A stretch of 64,000 bases of DNA, taken from NCBI GenBank assembly GCA_963662245.2, contig CAXXVQ010000008.1, positions 372,001-436,000 of the forward strand, given 5' to 3'. A program made the position numbers and the translations under genes. The notes below the pieces were generated by a model that saw only the letters and a list, made by a program, of their open reading frames with translations, was not told the origin of the DNA and made no database searches. Source of the stretch: JAFGVL01 sp963662245. Its GTDB lineage: Bacteria > Bacteroidota > Bacteroidia > Bacteroidales > Paludibacteraceae. Positions 60,107 to 64,000 of this stretch are shown in pieces. The stretch's first letter is position 1; each line of letters opens with the position of its first letter.

Positions 60107-60847
60107 ATGAAAAGAATTAAGTGGAAAAATTTAGGCATATTGGTATTGGTCATCGTTTCGGTGGTGTACCTTATCGTGGCTATTGTGCATTTTTCCAGTT
60201 TAGATGATAAGGCAAAATGTGAGGATGTAAATGTAATTATTAAGGATAGCGCTAGCTTGCAATTTATTAATGAGAGCGATGTTCGTAAATTATTGCATGT
60301 TAATAATCTTAATCTCCAAGGAAAGCTTCTTTCTGAAATTAATATTGAAGAAATTGAACGCACATTGGAAAAGAGCCCAATGATAAAAAAAGTGGTTTGC
60401 TTCAAAAATTCTACGAATGATATTAGTTTGCAAGTTTGGCAACGCGAACCGATATTTAGAGTTATGGGGCGTAAAAACTACTATGTAGATATCGAAGGGA
60501 AAATATTACCTATTTCAAATAATTTTGTTGTCCATGTCCCTATCGTTACCGGAAGCGTAAATGAGAAATTTGCGACTGGGAAGTTAATGGAATTTATATT
60601 ATTTTTACGGGACAATGAATTTTGGAATGCTCAAATTGAGCAAATTGATGTAGCTTCTGATAGTCAAGTTGTGTTGATTCCACGGGTTGGAAGACATGAG
60701 ATTATTTTAGGAGAACTGGATGGATATCAGCATAAATTGAAAAAGCTGAAAACTTTTTATCTCAATGGCCTAAATAAAGTAGGCTGGGGAGATTATAAAA
60801 GCATAAATTTAAGGTATAAGAATCAGGTCGTTTGTACAAAAAAATAA
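60107..60847 (+). CDS. ftsQ: Cell-division protein FtsQ
   Basis: A 246-residue bitopic division protein: short cytosolic head (MKRIKWKNLGI), one TM helix (about 10-30), a POTRA-like domain (about 40-110, INESDVRKLLHVNNLNLQGK, IERTLEKSPMIKKVVCFKNS) and the beta domain with WQREPIFRVMGRKNYYVDIEG and a FATGK...NEFWNAQIEQIDV stretch. It connects FtsB/FtsL to the septal ring. It is 2 bases after murC and 10 bases before ftsA. Confidence 0.92.
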   Translation: MKRIKWKNLGILVLVIVSVVYLIVAIVHFSSLDDKAKCEDVNVIIKDSASLQFINESDVRKLLHVNNLNLQGKLLSEINIEEIERTLEKSPMIKKVVCFKNSTNDISLQVWQREPIFRVMGRKNYYVDIEGKILPISNNFVVHVPIVTGSVNEKFATGKLMEFILFLRDNEFWNAQIEQIDVASDSQVVLIPRVGRHEIILGELDGYQHKLKKLKTFYLNGLNKVGWGDYKSINLRYKNQVVCTKK

Positions 60848-60857
60848 GAAGATAAGT

Positions 60858-62129
60858 ATGTCAAATTACATAGTAGCAATTGACTTGGGGAGTTCCAAGA
60901 TAACCGGAATGGTCGCCCAACGAAACGATGAAGGCTTGCTGAATATTTTGGCAGTGGAGAGCGAACCGTCGATGGGTGTCCGTCGTGGGTTGGTTATTAA
61001 TCATAGTGAGGCGGCAGGTTGTGTTAGCCGCATTATTAAGAAGCTGCAAAATAGAGTTAAGATAGAGATCGGAAAAGTATATGTAGGTTTAGGAGGACAT
61101 ACCCTGAAAACTGTTGGGAATGTTGTTCCTCAGGTATTTGATGGTGAACAGGAACTTACTGAAGAGCATGTAAAAGTATTGTATAATCAAAATTTGAAAT
61201 TGAATTTTGAGAATGCTTCCGTATATGAGATAATGGAACAAGATATTTTGTTGGATGGAGAACGCGAGTTTAATCCAATAGGATGTTTTTGTTCACATGT
61301 TGAAGGTCATTATCTGTTAGTGCTAGGTAAGCCTGGTATTAATGAGCGTTTGTGTAGTTGTTTAGAGCGTATTCCTCAAGGTTTGGCAGGTATGTTTACC
61401 GGTCCATTTGCCATGAGTGAGGCTGTTGTTTCTCCTGATGACAAAGAATTGGGTTGTGCTGTGATTGACTTTGGTGCTGAAACAACTAGTGTAGTTGTGT
61501 ATGCAGACCATTACATCCGTCATATGTCTGTAATTCCTTTAGGAGGTAAAACAGTAACTCAAGATATTCGTGACTTAAAAGTAACAGCTCTTGATGCTGA
61601 AAAACTGAAAAAGAATTTTGGTTATGCTTTGGTTGATCTTGATAAATCACCAAAGGCAATTACAATAAAATCTACAGCAGGAGAAAATGTAGTTCATACA
61701 CGAGAGCTAAATGCAATTATTGAGGCTCGTATGGATGAAATTCTTGATTTGGTTTGTGATGAAATTTACAAATCAGGTTATATGGAGAAACTAGGAGCTG
61801 GAGTAATCATTACCGGGGGTGGTTCTCATCTTAAAGGCTTATCTGAGTTGATTAATCTGAAAACAGGAATGCCAGTGCGTGAGGGAAGTTTTGCACATCA
61901 ACTTGTTTCTACAGTTGATGAGGAAATTTTATCTCCAGCCAATGCTTTATTAGTTGGCTTGGCAAACTTCGGATATGAGAATTGTGTAATGGAGCAGAAG
62001 AAAGAGGATATTAAGCCTGTTGATCCTCCAAAATTACCACAAAGAGACCAGTCGAACAAGAAAAGTCGTTTTAAGGATTTTGGAGAAAAAGTTTCAGGAT
62101 TTCTTTTTAACGATCGTGATTTCGAATAA
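60858..62129 (+). CDS. ftsA: Cell-division protein FtsA
   Basis: Actin-like ATPase that tethers FtsZ to the membrane; 423 residues. Nucleotide-binding motifs: VAIDLGSSKITGMVAQ (phosphate 1), CAVIDFGAETTSVVVYADHY (phosphate 2) and GAGVIITGGGSHLKGLSELI (adenosine). The 1C subdomain region has VGLGGHTLKTVGNV. After a short Pro/Lys linker the C-terminus SRFKDFGEKVSGFLFNDRDF looks like the amphipathic membrane-targeting helix. Confidence 0.96.
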   Translation: MSNYIVAIDLGSSKITGMVAQRNDEGLLNILAVESEPSMGVRRGLVINHSEAAGCVSRIIKKLQNRVKIEIGKVYVGLGGHTLKTVGNVVPQVFDGEQELTEEHVKVLYNQNLKLNFENASVYEIMEQDILLDGEREFNPIGCFCSHVEGHYLLVLGKPGINERLCSCLERIPQGLAGMFTGPFAMSEAVVSPDDKELGCAVIDFGAETTSVVVYADHYIRHMSVIPLGGKTVTQDIRDLKVTALDAEKLKKNFGYALVDLDKSPKAITIKSTAGENVVHTRELNAIIEARMDEILDLVCDEIYKSGYMEKLGAGVIITGGGSHLKGLSELINLKTGMPVREGSFAHQLVSTVDEEILSPANALLVGLANFGYENCVMEQKKEDIKPVDPPKLPQRDQSNKKSRFKDFGEKVSGFLFNDRDFE

Positions 62130-62155
62130 AAATAAAAACACAAAGCGATATTCCT

Positions 62156-63478
62156 ATGGAAGCTATTGACTTAATAGAATTTGATGCTCCGGCAGAACAT
62201 TCATCAATCATAAAAGTAATTGGTGTTGGTGGAGGTGGAAATAATGCCGTAAACCACATGTTCCGAGAAGGTATCAAAGATGTATCATTTGTTATCTGCA
62301 ATACCGATAATCAAGCGTTAAACAAGTCTCCTATTGAAAAGAAAATTCAGTTAGGACCTGAAGTAACATCCGGATTAGGTGCAGGAAATAATCCTGAAGT
62401 TGCCAAAGCAGCAGCTGAAGAAAGTATTGACGAAATCCGTTCTATCTTGTCCGGAAATACAAAGATGGTATTTGTTACTGCCGGTATGGGTGGTGGAACC
62501 GGAACCGGTGCTGCTCCTGTAATTGCCAAAGTAGCTAAGGAGATGGATATCCTTACTGTGGGGATTGTAACCATTCCATTTGCCTTTGAAGGAAATAAAA
62601 AAATTGCTCAGGCTTTGGCCGGAGTGAAACAAATGAGTGATAATGTAGATGCTCTTTTGGTTATTAATAATGAGCGTTTGCGCGACATATATCCGGAGCT
62701 GGATTTATCAAATGCTTTTGCGAAAGCAGATGATGTTTTAAAAGATGCAGCAAAAGGTATAGCTGAGATTATCACAATTCACGGACATATCAATGTTGAC
62801 TTTGCCGATGTCAATACTATCATGCGAGATGGTGGTGTTGCCATCATGAATACAGGGTATGCCTCGGGTGAAGGTCGTTTGCGTAAGGCAATTGATGATG
62901 CATTAGCTTCGCCACTATTGCGTAATAATGATATTCGTGGAGCTAAGAAAATCTTACTTAACTTCTACTGTCGTCAAGATGAAACAGCAATTAAGATGGA
63001 TGAAATTACGCAAGTAAATGAATTCATGGAAACTGTTGGTCAGGATGTGGAAGTTATTTGGGGTGTATGCTTTGATAATGAACTTCAGGAGGAGGTAAAA
63101 ATTACCTTAATAGCAACCGGTTTTGGTGTAAATGATGTTGCTACACCTGTTTCTAGAATGCCTGTTGTAGATTTAAATACAGCACCTGAGCCTGCTAAAG
63201 ATATTTTTTCACAGCAGCCTGAAATTATTACAGCGGTTCCTGAACCACAAGTGCATGCACATACTCAGTCGCAGCCTGTTGTAGATAAAGAAATGTTTGA
63301 AGAGTATTATGGTAATACGAAAGCAGAACAACAGAAAAAAGCTGATAATTTCGCAAGTATGGTTCAGCATATTGATGATGAGAAAGTAGTAGAAGAACTT
63401 GAAAATATACCTGCCTATAAGCGTAGAGTGCAAGGCGGAGGTCCTCAAGCCTACAAGCCAAGAAACATAAATCAATAA
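62156..63478 (+). CDS. ftsZ: Cell-division protein FtsZ
   Basis: Tubulin-like GTPase forming the Z ring; 440 residues. VIGVGGGGNNAVNHMF and the tubulin signature GGGTGTG (112-118) bind GTP; the T7 loop is NVDFADVNTIM. After the globular domain (to about 335) comes a Gln/Pro-rich linker, then the C-terminal peptide IPAYKRRVQGG, which would bind FtsA. It is the last dcw gene in view; no clear terminator was seen just after it. Confidence 0.97.
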   Translation: MEAIDLIEFDAPAEHSSIIKVIGVGGGGNNAVNHMFREGIKDVSFVICNTDNQALNKSPIEKKIQLGPEVTSGLGAGNNPEVAKAAAEESIDEIRSILSGNTKMVFVTAGMGGGTGTGAAPVIAKVAKEMDILTVGIVTIPFAFEGNKKIAQALAGVKQMSDNVDALLVINNERLRDIYPELDLSNAFAKADDVLKDAAKGIAEIITIHGHINVDFADVNTIMRDGGVAIMNTGYASGEGRLRKAIDDALASPLLRNNDIRGAKKILLNFYCRQDETAIKMDEITQVNEFMETVGQDVEVIWGVCFDNELQEEVKITLIATGFGVNDVATPVSRMPVVDLNTAPEPAKDIFSQQPEIITAVPEPQVHAHTQSQPVVDKEMFEEYYGNTKAEQQKKADNFASMVQHIDDEKVVEELENIPAYKRRVQGGGPQAYKPRNINQ

Positions 63479-63591
63479 AACTAATAAAAATAATGAAATT
63501 AATGTGCTAATGTTACGCGTGAAGTCTACAGAGATTTTATGTATTAATTGGCACATTATTCTTATTTGCACATTTGCACATTGAATATTAT
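63479..63591 (+). repeat. GCACATT-word repeats between ftsZ and the RluA-type gene
   Basis: The 113-base gap holds GCACATT three times (GGCACATTATTC, TTGCACATTTGCACATTG) and its inverse AATGTGC once. It has no ORF; a hairpin between the inverse copies is possible but not a classic terminator. Similar in texture to the word-repeat gaps at 23.4 and 54.2 kb. Confidence 0.45.
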
Positions 63592-64000
63592 ATGAAAAAA
63601 AATAACGGCAGACGCTCTGCCCCGAAAGATAAACCAAAGCAAACATCTATACGCGTTAAAGAGCCGATGGAATTAATGACATTTCTCGGCTTTCATTTTA
63701 ATGGTAAAAGCCGTACGGCATTAAAGTCAATGCTGGGTCAAAAGCATGTGTGTGTGAATGGTAAAGTTGTTACACAGTTTAATCATCAATTGCAAGTTGG
63801 CGATAGCGTAACTCTTAATTCTGGAAAAGTAGAATATGAGTTAAGAAGTACTCGTGTAAAAGTTGTGTATGAAGATGATTATTTGATTATCATTGACAAG
63901 CAAGAAGGACTTTTGGCAGTAGCAACAGATGAACGAAAAAAAGAAACTACTGCTTTTAATATTGTTTCAAATTATTTGAAGAAAAAAGATCCTAGAAATC
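63592..64000 (+). CDS. RluA-family pseudouridine synthase, 3' end outside window
   Basis: ATG 63592 opens MKKNNGRRSAPKDKPKQTSI, followed by an S4-like RNA-binding domain (about 28-85: LMTFLGFHFNGKSRTALKSM, VNGKVVTQFNHQLQVGDSV) and the beginning of the synthase domain (VVYEDDYLIIIDKQEGLLAV), matching RluA/RluD-type enzymes. The catalytic HRLDR motif lies beyond the window. 136 codons are visible without a stop. It would modify uridine in rRNA or tRNA. Confidence 0.85.
   Translation, partial: MKKNNGRRSAPKDKPKQTSIRVKEPMELMTFLGFHFNGKSRTALKSMLGQKHVCVNGKVVTQFNHQLQVGDSVTLNSGKVEYELRSTRVKVVYEDDYLIIIDKQEGLLAVATDERKKETTAFNIVSNYLKKKDPRN

Overview
The window reads as one continuous piece of an AT-rich chromosome from a member of the Bacteroidota, most likely order Bacteroidales. 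Four things point there: gene content (GlsB/GlsA-type glycine-lipid acyltransferases, a GH57 / glycosyltransferase / glycogen-debranching trio, a GH3 plus beta-lactamase fusion, and an ApgM-like gene paired with thrC), promoters of the Bacteroidetes type (TTTG, about 20 bases, TAnnTTTG), weak or absent Shine-Dalgarno sequences, and a tRNA gene without an encoded CCA. I cannot name the genus.

Layout. Positions 1-5477 are the end of the spc/alpha ribosomal operon (secY, map, infA, rpmJ, rpsM, rpsK, rpsD, rpoA, rplQ), closed by a strong terminator. Enolase follows. A minus-strand block for storage-polysaccharide metabolism (GH57-like protein, glycosyltransferase, debranching enzyme) precedes rplS. 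From 12 to 36 kb the genes are mostly single units: GH3/beta-lactamase fusion, an RsuA/RluB pseudouridine synthase with a repeat-rich tail, tRNA-Arg(ACG), htpG, an NupG-like permease converging on a zinc-type CDF exporter, a decayed GxxExxY gene between inverted repeats, mpl, a dCMP deaminase overlapping an S41 protease, a two-gene metal-membrane pair (TerC-like DUF475 and ferritin/VIT1 fusion), argS, a secreted protein of unknown role, yqeY, an FAD oxidoreductase, a DUF349 protein and nhaD. A 52-codon gene with its own terminator lies at 36.4 kb.

From 36.7 to 43.1 kb run rpe-comEC, nrnA and the apgM-like/thrC pair. Genes glsA and glsB (glycine lipids) run leftward from 45.8 kb. From there, with candidate MraZ boxes in the divergent intergenic region, the division and cell-wall (dcw) cluster runs right: mraZ, rsmH, ftsL, ftsI, murE, mraY, murD, ftsW, murG, [insert], murC, ftsQ, ftsA, ftsZ. 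The insert between murG and murC holds an IS200-like/RAYT transposase flanked by two near-identical palindromic repeat units, then a periplasmic cupin and a lipoprotein abutting murC. An RluA-type pseudouridine synthase begins at the right edge.

The window is mostly core genome. The unusual material is in the junctions: at least four kinds of intergenic repeat, the transposase cassette in the dcw cluster, a decayed GxxExxY cassette, a 26-bp perfect palindrome upstream of nhaD, an unannotated small protein, and a GH57 protein that seems to have lost its catalytic acid.
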